A stretch of DNA of 33,708 nucleotides from an uncultured delta proteobacterium. GTDB taxonomy: Bacteria > Bdellovibrionota_C > UBA2361 > OMII01. Positions 15,614-24,758 of this stretch are shown here, piece after piece; the first letter of the stretch is position 1, and the number at the start of each line of letters is the position of its first letter. The position numbers and the translations under genes were made by a program. Below the pieces are notes generated by a model, which made no database searches, was not told where the DNA came from, and worked only from the letters and a program-made list of their open reading frames with translations. The stretch is from assembly GCA_903904735.1 (NCBI GenBank), contig CAIVDM010000042.1, positions 1 to 33,708 on the forward strand, read 5' to 3'.

Positions 15614-16935
15614 GACTCTATGCTCCTTGAAGATACCTGACCTTGTAAACTCTTTACCGCGCTTCGTACGGCGACCGACGCTATGATCGGAAGCGCTGCG
15701 AAAAATAGATAATACCGCGCTGTCTCGGGTCCCCCTAATATCGGAGCCAGCCCTCCATTATAAAGCGCAGTCCAAAGATTACCAAATGCCACCGAGATAA
15801 GATACAGAGAGGTGACGAGTGAAGCGCTCGTCCGCGGAGCCTGTGTGTACGCGAGTTGCAGGGCGGTAACAGATACGAGCACCTCAGCGATAGTTAAGAC
15901 CACATACGCGCATACCTGCCACAACAAGGAGACGCTCTCCCCACTATTGATTCTTATCTGAGCGGCGCCAACAATCAGAAACGAGACTCCCGCAAGCACC
16001 ATACCGAACCAGAGACGCGTAGGCGTGCCGAAACGACCGCGCCGCTCGCACCATGGATACACCTTGAGGGCGAACAGCGGAGTTAAGATGAGTATCAGTA
16101 GCGGATTGATCGCTTGAAGTTGCGAGGAGAGAATCTCAACTGAACCAAGGATAGGTAGCGACACTATTCTTTCCATTTGCTCAGCTTGCAGCACCCACGA
16201 GGAGCCAATCTGATCAAACAACGCCCAGAAGGTCGACAAAAGAAGATAAAGCAGGGTCAAATTTCGCCATTTTATTCTATTGTCTCTTCCAAAAAAAACT
16301 TGGCGATACGTTTTCCATGGAGTTGGCGCCACGCGACTATACGTGTGCCGCCCCATCCAAAATACGAGGGTCGCTACTGCCATCAGCACCCCTGGAAGCG
16401 CGAAGGCCGCGTGAGGCCCATACCCCGCGAGCACCCAAGGTATGAACAGCGTGGAGAGGAGGGCTCCCACATTAATAGCGAAATAAAAGAAGCTGTATCC
16501 AGACGAGATGAGACCTTGCGCCTGACCTCGATATTGATCTCCTAGATGCGCCGACACGCAAGGTTTAATGCCACCAGCGCCGAGCGCGATAAATGACAAC
16601 CCGATCCCTAGTCCAAGGCGAGTTGAATCAAGCGCCAAAACTCCGTGTCCGGCGCAATAGACGAGAGATAACGCCACTATTGTTCGGTATTTTCCCCATA
16701 GTACATCCGCCAGGAGCGCACCGAGAATCGGGAAGATGTAATTCCCTACCCCGAATATGTGATACCAAAAAGCGGCGTCAGAGGGGCTCATCGCGTTCGG
16801 CTCACCCGAGCGCGTCACGAGATATGTTGTCATAAAGACGACGAGAATGCTCTTCATCCCGTAGTAGCTGAAACGCTCCGCCGCCTCGTTACCAACGATA
16901 TAGGCTAGGCCCCTGGGGTGTCCCTTGTCCGTCAT
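15610..16935 (-). CDS. POT/PTR-family proton-dependent oligopeptide transporter
   Basis: 441 residues, a polytopic inner-membrane major-facilitator protein. The N-terminal ExxER motif is exact (Glu17-Ala-Ala-Glu20-Arg21, then FSYYGMKSILVVFMTTYL), as is the second signature GYSFFYFAINVGALLSTLFI, both diagnostic of proton-coupled peptide transporters (PTR2/POT). It is somewhat shorter than E. coli DtpA (about 500). Substrates are usually di- and tripeptides. It sits 3 bases after rpiA and overlaps the receiver gene, so it belongs to a closely packed run; why a peptide transporter is linked to sugar genes is not clear. The closing residues (SSRSIES) are hydrophilic. Confidence 0.88.
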   Translation of the reverse strand: MTDKGHPRGLAYIVGNEAAERFSYYGMKSILVVFMTTYLVTRSGEPNAMSPSDAAFWYHIFGVGNYIFPILGALLADVLWGKYRTIVALSLVYCAGHGVLALDSTRLGLGIGLSFIALGAGGIKPCVSAHLGDQYRGQAQGLISSGYSFFYFAINVGALLSTLFIPWVLAGYGPHAAFALPGVLMAVATLVFWMGRHTYSRVAPTPWKTYRQVFFGRDNRIKWRNLTLLYLLLSTFWALFDQIGSSWVLQAEQMERIVSLPILGSVEILSSQLQAINPLLILILTPLFALKVYPWCERRGRFGTPTRLWFGMVLAGVSFLIVGAAQIRINSGESVSLLWQVCAYVVLTIAEVLVSVTALQLAYTQAPRTSASLVTSLYLISVAFGNLWTALYNGGLAPILGGPETARYYLFFAALPIIASVAVRSAVKSLQGQVSSRSIES

Positions 16936-16938
16936 CGC

Positions 16939-17601
16939 TTAAAGAGCGCGTAATCCAGCGGCTCTCGCCACAAGTACCTCGTGCGCGTATCCGATGAACA
17001 AACCACTCTCGACCACGCCAACGAGCGATTTAACTCGCACTTCGAGATCCGCTGTAACATCACTAAACGCCGCGTCGATAATAATATTCCCCCGCTCGGT
17101 GATCGTCGGACCGTGTTTTCCACTTCCCGAACGAAGCGTTAGATCCCTCGCTCCAAGCGAGCGTAGTCCATCCTCAACGATAACTCTCGCCTCAGGAATG
17201 ACCTCGACTGGAATCGGACAGCCAACACCTAATCGTGGGACTACTTTTGACTCATCCGCGATTATAACGAAATGCTTGCAGCGCTTAGCGAGGATCTTCT
17301 CTTGAAGGAGAGCGCCCCCCTTACCTTTGATAGCCCATCGCTCGTTGGTTACTTGATCAGCGCCATCAAAGCCCCAGGAGAGGTATCCTCGGTAACCTGA
17401 ATACATCACCGTTAACCCTAATTCCTGGCAACGCCATGCGCTCTGGTAGGAGGTTGGCACGACCGCGACCAACAGCCCCTCATGCGTTACCCGCTTTCCT
17501 ATCGCCTCTAACGCCGCGTCCACCGTGGTTCCGGTCCCAACTCCAAGAACATCGCCGTTCTTGACCCGCTTGGCTATCTCATTCGCTACGATCTCTTTCA
17601 T
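16939..17601 (-). CDS. rpiA: Ribose-5-phosphate isomerase A
   Basis: 220 residues; interconverts ribose 5-phosphate and ribulose 5-phosphate in the pentose phosphate pathway. Motifs: GVGTGTTVDAALEAIG (phosphate loop), SWGFDGADQVTNERWAIKGK with the two catalytic-site Asp, and GGALLQEKILA with the catalytic Glu. The usual DGADE reads DGADQ here, a change at a position outside the catalytic set (Asp81, Asp84, Lys94 and Glu103 in E. coli are all kept). Length is typical. It lies 3 bases upstream of the transporter gene and 20 bases downstream of the glycosyltransferase gene. Confidence 0.93.
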   Translation of the reverse strand: MKEIVANEIAKRVKNGDVLGVGTGTTVDAALEAIGKRVTHEGLLVAVVPTSYQSAWRCQELGLTVMYSGYRGYLSWGFDGADQVTNERWAIKGKGGALLQEKILAKRCKHFVIIADESKVVPRLGVGCPIPVEVIPEARVIVEDGLRSLGARDLTLRSGSGKHGPTITERGNIIIDAAFSDVTADLEVRVKSLVGVVESGLFIGYAHEVLVARAAGLRAL

Positions 17602-17621
17602 ATGAGCTGAGGTTATCCCGC

Positions 17622-18671
17622 CTATTTTCGCGAGGGAAGAGGTTTAGAGCGTCGTCCACGCAGCCATTGCCGGATCTGCCGCGCCCGCGGCATGAGCTTC
17701 CAAGCCTCTCGCAGCCCATTCAGAGACGCGCGCTCTTGGAACACCACCCCACACACCACCAACACGTTTCTCAGAATTATTCCCAGCGGGAACGAAAGAA
17801 TACCGTCGCGCCAGTTCCAGTTGTTAACCTGCAACAAAAAACGATTGCGAACACTGTACGAGTTGATCGCTTCCGGGAGTGACTTTCTTCGCTCTGGGGT
17901 CACAAAACGCACATGGTGCGCTACCGCGCTGGGCTCATACCAACACTTCCACCCAAGCCGCCGCGCCCGCCAGGAAAGATCGGCGTCCTCCCTGTAGGCG
18001 AAAAACGCCTCGTCAAAAAGCTGTGGGCGTTTTGAGAGTCCTTCTTTAAGCTGCGGATAGATTTCACATACTGGTTCCGCCGCGATAAATGGCGGCAGGC
18101 ACATATCAGTTACGCACGCTCTAGAAACCAGCAAGCACGCCCCTGTTCCTCCGAACATGAACTCACCACGCTCACATTGCCCCTGATCCCACTCCCCCGC
18201 GCCCCTATCAAAGTGTCGCAGCGACCCTGTAAGAATCATGCCGGCCGCGTCGAGCACAGGCGGATGAATCGCCTCAAGTGAGGACAGCGCTCGAAGAAGC
18301 TTTGGTGTTACGAGCCCCACTTTATTCTTATCATCTAAACGTCGCGCCATCGCGCGAAGCGTAGCTGGTTGTAAGCCTACGTCTGGGTTGAGAATCAGAA
18401 ATGAATGATAGTCGCCACGAAGAAACTCTTCGACGCCCTGATTGTGAGCGCCGCAGAAGCCCATATTTGCGGCGTTTCTCACCAGCGTTATACCCGGTCG
18501 AACCATCGCCTCAACGACGTCAGCGGAGGTATCCGACGAGGCGTTATCAGTGACGCGAATGTGAAGATTCTCCCCGAGCGTGAAACCAGTCTGCGAGCGA
18601 GCGCGCTCAATACATAACTCGATCGTCTCAGCGCTGTTCCATGTGACGATGTGTACCAGGACCTTTGACAT
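17622..18671 (-). CDS. Family 2 glycosyltransferase (rhamnosyltransferase-like)
   Basis: 349 residues. A GT-A domain begins VLVHIVTWNSAETIELCIER, then VTDNASSDTSADVV, RNAANMGFCGAHNQGVEEFL and FLILNPDVGL, where the NPDV segment stands at the nucleotide-sugar/metal site (DxD-like). The late part has FRxx-type acidic segment AFFAYREDADLSWRARRLGW, typical of WbbL/rhamnosyltransferase-like GT2 enzymes. Near the C-terminus a hydrophobic stretch (FPLGIILRNVLVVCGVVF) may anchor it to the inner membrane, followed by a basic tail. Such enzymes build cell-surface polysaccharide; donor and acceptor are unknown. It is 7 bases downstream of the VKOR-DsbA gene. Confidence 0.85.
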   Translation of the reverse strand: MSKVLVHIVTWNSAETIELCIERARSQTGFTLGENLHIRVTDNASSDTSADVVEAMVRPGITLVRNAANMGFCGAHNQGVEEFLRGDYHSFLILNPDVGLQPATLRAMARRLDDKNKVGLVTPKLLRALSSLEAIHPPVLDAAGMILTGSLRHFDRGAGEWDQGQCERGEFMFGGTGACLLVSRACVTDMCLPPFIAAEPVCEIYPQLKEGLSKRPQLFDEAFFAYREDADLSWRARRLGWKCWYEPSAVAHHVRFVTPERRKSLPEAINSYSVRNRFLLQVNNWNWRDGILSFPLGIILRNVLVVCGVVFQERASLNGLREAWKLMPRARQIRQWLRGRRSKPLPSRK

Positions 18672-18678
18672 CGCTAAG

Positions 18679-19971
18679 CTACCGCTTCCTCAAGATCTCT
18701 TCAAACACGCCTTCGAGAGTCTCGGTAGTGGGACGCTCGACCAGCTTGCCATTTATCCAGACGGAGGGCGTCGACTGGAGCCCAACTCGGGTTCCCTCCT
18801 CGATATCACGCTGAAGCTTCTGATAGTATCTTCTCGATTTCATACACTCATCCATAGCCTCGCGATCGAGCCCGAGGGTTTGACTCGCCTGTTCTGTGAG
18901 AAATCCTCGCACATCGAAGGTTGTGCGCTCGTCGGTCATGACCGGATCGGTAAACACGAAATCAAGCGCCTGCCAAAACTTCCCCTGTTCTCCCGCGCAA
19001 CGCGTGAATGACGCGGCCAGACAGGCGTATCGGTGAAACTCTTGCCTGATACTAGGGTTGCACTCTTGGTCGAGTGGGAAGTTACGAAACACAAAGCGAT
19101 ACTTGCCTTCGTACTTCTTCAGAATCTCGTGCATCCGAGCGTAAAGCACGCGACACCCCGGGCACTCAAAATCCGCGAACTCAACGATCTGAATCGGCGC
19201 GTCAGCGGGCCCGATGGAATAGTCCGAAAACGCGCCACCTGAGAGATCCGACTGAATTGAGACAACGCGTTGTTCCTTCCAGCGATTAACTGCGTCCTGT
19301 ATCGGTTGCCCGGTCGAAACCGGGCGAGTTCGCGACGCCACGGAATAGACCAACTCTGGCGCGAGCGCGCTCGCTAGCCCAACCAGCGCTACGGCAAACA
19401 GCCCCTTTCGGGCGGAACCGCCATTCGGTGAGAAAGCAGCTCTCACAAAGCTACGAATCGCTTGAGCGCCCGTCATGAGCCCTAATAGCGCGCGGCCGCG
19501 GAAGTTTCCTGCCCACAACGTTCCAAGCATTAGAAAATTAACCGCGTAAAGACCGATGCAGATAAGGCACAAAGCCCCAATGATGAAGTGTGAGATCGCG
19601 AACAGGACCAGCGAAACAACTGACGCGATAAAACTGGCGAGAAACGCCACTGAGGACGCCGCGACCGCGGCCGAGTCCTCTCGCTTACGAGCGAGCGTGA
19701 GAAGGCCCAAAAGTGAGGTATAAAAGAACAGTCCATACGAGGCGATGGGCCGACCAAAAAAAACGGACCAGGCGCTCGCGTTTACCGCCTCACAATTTAT
19801 TCGGCTTGAGATGTTACAGAAGCTTGGCCCAGTCGCTAATCCCCGTGAATAGATGACATGCTCGTATAGCGCCACGGCTGATAACAATAAACCCAAGAAA
19901 CAGAGAAGCCGCAGCCCCAACGAGACAGTGGTAGAAGTCTTAGTGATAGATAAATGTTCGGCGCTAGTCAT
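18679..19971 (-). CDS. VKOR-DsbA fusion, disulfide-bond-forming membrane protein
   Basis: 430 residues with two modules. The N-terminal part (about 17-180) is a vitamin K epoxide reductase-like helical bundle, with the loop Cys pair Cys52 and Cys60 (spaced 8, as in human VKOR) and the CxxC pair Cys135-Leu-Ile-Cys138. After a linker and one more hydrophobic segment comes a thioredoxin-fold DsbA-like domain (about 250-430) with the active site Cys270-Pro-Gly-Cys273 in IVEFADFECPGC and the cis-Pro near the end (LQSTPSVWING). Such natural fusions oxidise cysteines in exported proteins and pass electrons to quinones. It lies in an operon with membrane and glycosyltransferase genes and may serve the Cys-containing exported proteins of this genome. 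Confidence 0.92.
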   Translation of the reverse strand: MTSAEHLSITKTSTTVSLGLRLLCFLGLLLSAVALYEHVIYSRGLATGPSFCNISSRINCEAVNASAWSVFFGRPIASYGLFFYTSLLGLLTLARKREDSAAVAASSVAFLASFIASVVSLVLFAISHFIIGALCLICIGLYAVNFLMLGTLWAGNFRGRALLGLMTGAQAIRSFVRAAFSPNGGSARKGLFAVALVGLASALAPELVYSVASRTRPVSTGQPIQDAVNRWKEQRVVSIQSDLSGGAFSDYSIGPADAPIQIVEFADFECPGCRVLYARMHEILKKYEGKYRFVFRNFPLDQECNPSIRQEFHRYACLAASFTRCAGEQGKFWQALDFVFTDPVMTDERTTFDVRGFLTEQASQTLGLDREAMDECMKSRRYYQKLQRDIEEGTRVGLQSTPSVWINGKLVERPTTETLEGVFEEILRKR

Positions 19972-19974
19972 GAC

Positions 19975-21525
19975 TCAGTTTGAAGGAACTCGGTATACCC
20001 GTCGGGCGCTATCCTGATAGAGTATCATCCAATTTCGCTCCCCGGACAATTGACGTACCACGGGGCTCGTATTGGCTACTATCAGGTGCGTCACGCGGTA
20101 ATCTCGGATTAGCCCATCAAGCTCTGTTCTATCCTCTAAAGCGCGAAAATACCTGCGGTATAGCCCCTCACCAACGACGTTATTCCTATCATCGAGCACC
20201 GGTCGAAAACCAGGCTGGAGACGCCATGTAATAGCTCCTCCATAATCAGGGGACGCCAGGACTACGCCCGAATCGGCATCGTGACCGATAGCGTCAAACA
20301 TTTGAGGTGGATACAGAACCGCCGAAGGACCCATACGGTCCGGATTGAAAGGTGTAACACCAAATACCGCCAGCGCACAGCCTACGACGGCTATAACAGT
20401 AGCAAGTAGTGTTGGAGATCGAGGCAGTACGAGCCGTTTTTCCAACGCCGCTATAAAACGACTGGTGACGCCCAACACCGGTGGCAACCGAACTTCACCA
20501 AGTCGCGCCAGAGTGCTCGCGGCAAGGGGAGCGCCGACAATCGCCGCGTAGGGAACGAATCTCACCATGCGAAACGCGGCGTAGGTAAAGAGCGTGGTAC
20601 TTAGAAGATCGAAAAGCGTCCCGCTGCCTTGGCGCCGCTTGGTTATAAATGTCAGAACCAAAGGCACTACGGTCACAAGCACTAAGAATACTGCTTCATT
20701 GGATCCAAGTTGAAGAGGTCGCCACTCCTGATTTATCGATCGTAGATATGAACTCGTCGAAAGCTCGAAAAACGACTCATAGATAAGCCATCCGTACGGG
20801 TTGATAAACGTGGCAAGCACACACGCACCGAGAAGCGCGCATACCGAGCCGCATCTTCTGAGGTATCTCCTCTCACGAGTCCAAGCGTATGTCGCGAGAG
20901 ACGTTATCCCAAGCAGCGAAATCAACCCTAATCCAAGGACAAACGCGGGATGCAGATTCGCCCAGACAGCGAACCAACAGCACAACACGCCCCCCCTGCG
21001 CATTTCGCTGGCTTGAGAGCTCGGCGGCTCGACAGCAAATCGTCGAACACGACCAGCGACGAGCGCGAAGAGCACAATACTCATCAGAACCGGGCGAATA
21101 ATGAGGTGTACCTGCGCCGCTTTCCAGGCAAGCGCCGTGGCGATGATAGCGCTAATCGCGCTACCACTGGCGGCATATGCCGTCGTCAGAACCACTCCCC
21201 AAAACGCGATCGTGAAGAGCCCGATCGTGACCGCGTATATCAATGGCCAGTCACCACATAAGTAGATACTCTGAAGGATGGCGTCACTGAGCCACTGATC
21301 AGCTACCCAAGAGCTCGCTGTATCGGCAACTACGCCGCCGTTCCCAAGCGGCGCCAAAAACGGGTCGTTGCGTGGAACGCCTCCCTGTTCGAGCACAAAG
21401 GCTCCCGTTCGCAGGTGCCATCCAAGACCAGGATCGTCCGCGATATGGTCACTTTGTCTACCACACAACGCGAGGTAAGCGAGGAACACTACAAGAAAAG
21501 AGAGGTGAAAAGCGCGTAACCACAT
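19975..21525 (-). CDS. Polytopic membrane protein, GT-C-like glycosyltransferase candidate
   Basis: 516 residues with about ten hydrophobic helices and a C-terminal soluble portion. Near the N-terminus DPGLGWHLRTGAFVLEQGGV-PRNDPF and then SSWVADQWLSDAILQ form the pattern (D-x-D/G-x-G-W-H-L-R-T-G, W-x-x-x-x-W-L) of a broad class of multi-spanning proteins related to GT-C lipid-linked glycosyltransferases. The acidic and His residues of the first extracytoplasmic loop would be the active site if it is an enzyme. The C-terminal part (DYGGAITWRLQPGFRPVLDDRNNVVG) is shared by that group. Donor and acceptor are unknown. It is 3 bases downstream of the mannitol dehydrogenase gene and 3 bases upstream of the VKOR-DsbA gene. 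Confidence 0.65.
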   Translation of the reverse strand: MWLRAFHLSFLVVFLAYLALCGRQSDHIADDPGLGWHLRTGAFVLEQGGVPRNDPFLAPLGNGGVVADTASSWVADQWLSDAILQSIYLCGDWPLIYAVTIGLFTIAFWGVVLTTAYAASGSAISAIIATALAWKAAQVHLIIRPVLMSIVLFALVAGRVRRFAVEPPSSQASEMRRGGVLCCWFAVWANLHPAFVLGLGLISLLGITSLATYAWTRERRYLRRCGSVCALLGACVLATFINPYGWLIYESFFELSTSSYLRSINQEWRPLQLGSNEAVFLVLVTVVPLVLTFITKRRQGSGTLFDLLSTTLFTYAAFRMVRFVPYAAIVGAPLAASTLARLGEVRLPPVLGVTSRFIAALEKRLVLPRSPTLLATVIAVVGCALAVFGVTPFNPDRMGPSAVLYPPQMFDAIGHDADSGVVLASPDYGGAITWRLQPGFRPVLDDRNNVVGEGLYRRYFRALEDRTELDGLIRDYRVTHLIVANTSPVVRQLSGERNWMILYQDSARRVYRVPSN

Positions 21526-21528
21526 GAT

Positions 21529-22995
21529 CTAAGCAATGTACTTTTTAACGGTCTGGCGAGCTCCCAGTTGATAGAGGTCTCGCAAGGCGACGCCTACCTC
21601 AGCGGCGAACTTCTCGTTGGCGCCGAGATCCCCGAAGACCTCCTCTACCTTGAGAAGCTCAGTCGGCGATTCACTACCACGTTTGGCGATCGGCTGAATC
21701 GAGTCGGCGCGGGGATCGTTGATTGGAATCGGCTGTCCTTTGTCATCGGTGCCATTCATAAAACGCATCCACGAGGCGACAACGAGACTCATCAACTTTA
21801 TGGGTGCGTCCTTCTGCAGCGCCTCTCGGATCGTTGGAAGCAGAAACTTAGGAAGCTTGTTCGATCCATCAGAGCAGATTCGTAGAGTTTGGTCTCGAAT
21901 GCTTGGATTGGAGAAACGCTCAAACAGCGAGCGTTTGTACTCTACCAGATCCACACCGGGGACTTCACCTACATGACGGGTGACCTCATCGTTCCAGAAC
22001 TTGTTGATGAACTTCTGAAAATCACTGTCACTCATAATCTCAAAGATATGCTCGAAACCACACAGGTAACCGAGGTAGCCGATCGCCACGTGGCCCCCGT
22101 TTAAAAGGCGAATCTTCATCACCTCATACGGTGTGACATCAGAAGTCATCCGCACGCCCACCTTCTCAAGAGCCGGTCGTCCATTACAGAACGTGTCTTC
22201 AATTACCCACTGCTTGAAGGACTCACACACTACTGGCCACCGATCCTCAGCTCCAAGCATCTCAGCTGCGAGCACCTTCGTCTCAGGGGTAGTCACGGGA
22301 GTGATACGATCGACCATCGTGTTTGGGAACGCCACCGATGAACGCATCCACTCAGCCAGCTCAGGATCCCTCATCTCGGCGAAGGTACAGAACGAGCGCG
22401 CGGCGACCCTGCCGTTGTGAACGAGGTTGTCGCATGAAAGCACCGTAAAGGGCGCTATTCCACGCTTACGTCGCTCCGCTAACGCGCCTACGACGTAGCC
22501 AAAGACAGATCTCGGAGTGGCGCTCTGTGCCTCCTGCTGAATCGTCGGATGAGAGGTGAGGAACTTGCCGGTCGATTGATCAATATTGTAGCCACCCTCA
22601 GCGATCGTCATGGAGACGATTCGAATGCGCGGGTCACACAACAGATTCATCGCCTTGTGCTGATCGGACGGAGCGTGAACAAAATCGATCATCGATCCAA
22701 CCACCCTCGCGACATTCCCACGGACGTCCTGCTCCACTACCGTATACAAAAAGTCCTGAGGAGAGAGCGCGTCAACCATGGTCTTGTCGTGCTCAAGGAG
22801 TCCCAAACCAACTAAACCCCAATCATGCCCAATCCCTTGATTAAAAAGCTCATCGAGGTACACCGCCTGGTGGGCACGGTGAAATGCCCCCACTCCGATA
22901 TGGACGATTCCCGGGGTGAGCTGACAGCGGTCATACGAGGGACGTTTAACCGCCGCTGGGAGTGCTGAAAGCTGTTGATTAGAGAGTCTCTTCAT
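21529..22995 (-). CDS. Mannitol 2-dehydrogenase (long-chain polyol dehydrogenase family)
   Basis: 488 residues. Interconverts D-mannitol and D-fructose with NAD(H) or NADP(H). It has IVHIGVGAFHRAHQAVYLDE near the N-terminus, MTIAEGGYNIDQSTGKF, SCDNLVHNGRVA, FPNTMVDRITPVT, and the catalytic Lys-x4-Asn-x2-His motif (KIRLLNGGH). Compared with the Pseudomonas fluorescens enzyme as I remember it, the order, spacing and many local strings agree (GVDLVEYKRSLFERFSN, CSDGSNKLPKF), favouring mannitol 2-dehydrogenase over fructuronate reductase or arabinitol dehydrogenase. In this neighbourhood it would act on fructose freed from sucrose. It begins the closely packed run of minus-strand genes after the DUF4301 gene. 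Confidence 0.85.
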   Translation of the reverse strand: MKRLSNQQLSALPAAVKRPSYDRCQLTPGIVHIGVGAFHRAHQAVYLDELFNQGIGHDWGLVGLGLLEHDKTMVDALSPQDFLYTVVEQDVRGNVARVVGSMIDFVHAPSDQHKAMNLLCDPRIRIVSMTIAEGGYNIDQSTGKFLTSHPTIQQEAQSATPRSVFGYVVGALAERRKRGIAPFTVLSCDNLVHNGRVAARSFCTFAEMRDPELAEWMRSSVAFPNTMVDRITPVTTPETKVLAAEMLGAEDRWPVVCESFKQWVIEDTFCNGRPALEKVGVRMTSDVTPYEVMKIRLLNGGHVAIGYLGYLCGFEHIFEIMSDSDFQKFINKFWNDEVTRHVGEVPGVDLVEYKRSLFERFSNPSIRDQTLRICSDGSNKLPKFLLPTIREALQKDAPIKLMSLVVASWMRFMNGTDDKGQPIPINDPRADSIQPIAKRGSESPTELLKVEEVFGDLGANEKFAAEVGVALRDLYQLGARQTVKKYIA

Positions 22996-23132
22996 ATCGC
23001 TCTATCGATGCTTGATGATTGCTCCCGGCTCGAACTGACGCATGGGAATTCCTACCCGTCGGTAAGGGGTATATCACCAATGAGGATAATTAACGATAGA
23101 TTCGTACAGGGCGAAGGCCCAGACGTTCTCGC

Positions 23133-24758
23133 CTAAGCCTGATGCGCTGCCCTCGAGAGATCAAGAACACTCTTCACTGGAGCGAAGGTACTTCCGTCAA
23201 CCTCAACGAATAAAGTTATCCATTTGGCCATGCTGCCGTTCCAAAGACCTGGCCACTCAATAATTTTTCGCTTAACGCCTCCGTCCTGTTTTGAGCCCAG
23301 CATCATGGCGTCTTCATTCACGAACCGACTCAGATCAAAAGGCTTACCATCAGAATCAGCGAGCCCGCACATCAAGCGCACAGGATTGAAGTGTGAACCC
23401 TTGGTAAAAAGCTCTTGCTGCGCGGGACTTTCCGGATCCAACTCGTGCTTCTCCACCAGCTGTCGCGTGACGGCGCCACCCTCTTCACGAACCCAAAATG
23501 GCCCTCCTCCAGCTTCTCCGGTGTTCTTCACAACCCCAACGATCCGTATCGGCCGATCCAAAGCTTCGATCAAAAGAGCTTGCTTCTGCTCAGAGGAGCT
23601 CTGTTTCCAGCGCGCGTCAGAGATTGAGAGTCCTACCTGTTCGTTAAGCTCCGCATACAGCGACTCAAGTATGAGATGGCTCGCCTTCTCTGTTTTGAGA
23701 AACTTCACGACGGTGTGCGCCATCTGTTGAACCTCACTCAAAACACCAAGAAGCATTAGGTTGCTCTCTAGAAACTCTCCTCGGACGCGAATCGGATGCA
23801 CGTTATCTATGTTATTGATGTTAACGAAACGAGCCCCGCTCCGCGCCTGCTGTCCCAGATTATAAAGCAACGCGCCATGTCCGCCGGGTCGAAGAACAGG
23901 AACCCCGTTCTCACGACACATCTCTCCTTCCGGCGTCACGCACACGGTATCTGTATGCCCCGCTTGTACCGAGAAGGAGGCCTCTATTGAGACTCCGCGT
24001 TGGACTTTTAGCTGCTCGACAATCGCCTTGGCCTCCGTCTCGAATGCCGCCACGTGCTCAGGGGAACATGTAAAATGCACCCCACACTCTCTCGCCTTGC
24101 CCACCACAAGATCCGCTACCGTATGGAGGTGTTCGCAAAGCGCGCTTCGGAGTTCATCACCGGGATAGCGATGAAACGGGATAAGAGCCTTCGGCTTGCC
24201 CGCTAAGTTCAACCCATCCTCGCCTATCATAGCCGCGATGACCGTTTCTCCGTATCCCTGACTCAGCACATCACGCGGCGAAGAGCGCTCCAGATCGAGC
24301 TGTCCTCCCGTCCTCGTCAGAACTTCTCGCTGGAGGTCACGAAAGAACGGAAACAAAGGGAGCGCGTCGAAAAGTGAGTGCACGGCCTTGCCGAGGCGAT
24401 CCCCCGTTTCCGCCAACTCCGGTACTTTAGCGAGAAAGTCCACGCCCTTCTTTTTAGCCTCACTCAAATCCTGAAACATCCGAGAGGCCGCCCCTGAGGC
24501 TGGAATAAAGACATCGAACCGTTCGGCGGCGAGCGCCGCGAGACCCTTTTCAACAAAGCGAGCGCGCTCTTCCTGGCTAAGACAGATGACGCCATCACCA
24601 GAAGTGCAGGGTCGATCGGCGTGAATTCGTGATGGTCTCTGCGATGTGAGAGTCGCGAGTTGTCGACTAACTTCATGTAGCGAGATCCCCTTCGCCTCAA
24701 AAAAGGCACGATCCGATGGACTGAACTTGTTTTGGTTGTCTACTGTGTTGCTTAGCAT
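23133..24758 (-). CDS. DUF4301 protein, possible sugar-nucleotide pyrophosphorylase fold
   Basis: 541 residues from the ATG at 24758. An upstream TTG (24851) is less likely because the family usually starts just before F-x-x-x-D-x-x-x-x-x-x-K-G-I-S, here FSPSDRAFFEAKGIS. DUF4301 proteins have no proven role. What can be seen: FIPASGAASRMFQDL (residues 84-98) is placed like the G-x-G-x-x-R loop of nucleotidyltransferases, KPKALIPFHRY (188-198) like their K-P-x-x-x-P motif, and RPGGHGALLYNL then NINNIDN (290-319) resemble UDP-sugar pyrophosphorylase motifs. I infer an NDP-sugar-forming enzyme. It stands upstream of mannitol dehydrogenase on the same strand and divergent from the sucrose-phosphate-synthase-like gene, so it might supply that enzyme's donor. 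Confidence 0.8.
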   Translation of the reverse strand: MLSNTVDNQNKFSPSDRAFFEAKGISLHEVSRQLATLTSQRPSRIHADRPCTSGDGVICLSQEERARFVEKGLAALAAERFDVFIPASGAASRMFQDLSEAKKKGVDFLAKVPELAETGDRLGKAVHSLFDALPLFPFFRDLQREVLTRTGGQLDLERSSPRDVLSQGYGETVIAAMIGEDGLNLAGKPKALIPFHRYPGDELRSALCEHLHTVADLVVGKARECGVHFTCSPEHVAAFETEAKAIVEQLKVQRGVSIEASFSVQAGHTDTVCVTPEGEMCRENGVPVLRPGGHGALLYNLGQQARSGARFVNINNIDNVHPIRVRGEFLESNLMLLGVLSEVQQMAHTVVKFLKTEKASHLILESLYAELNEQVGLSISDARWKQSSSEQKQALLIEALDRPIRIVGVVKNTGEAGGGPFWVREEGGAVTRQLVEKHELDPESPAQQELFTKGSHFNPVRLMCGLADSDGKPFDLSRFVNEDAMMLGSKQDGGVKRKIIEWPGLWNGSMAKWITLFVEVDGSTFAPVKSVLDLSRAAHQA

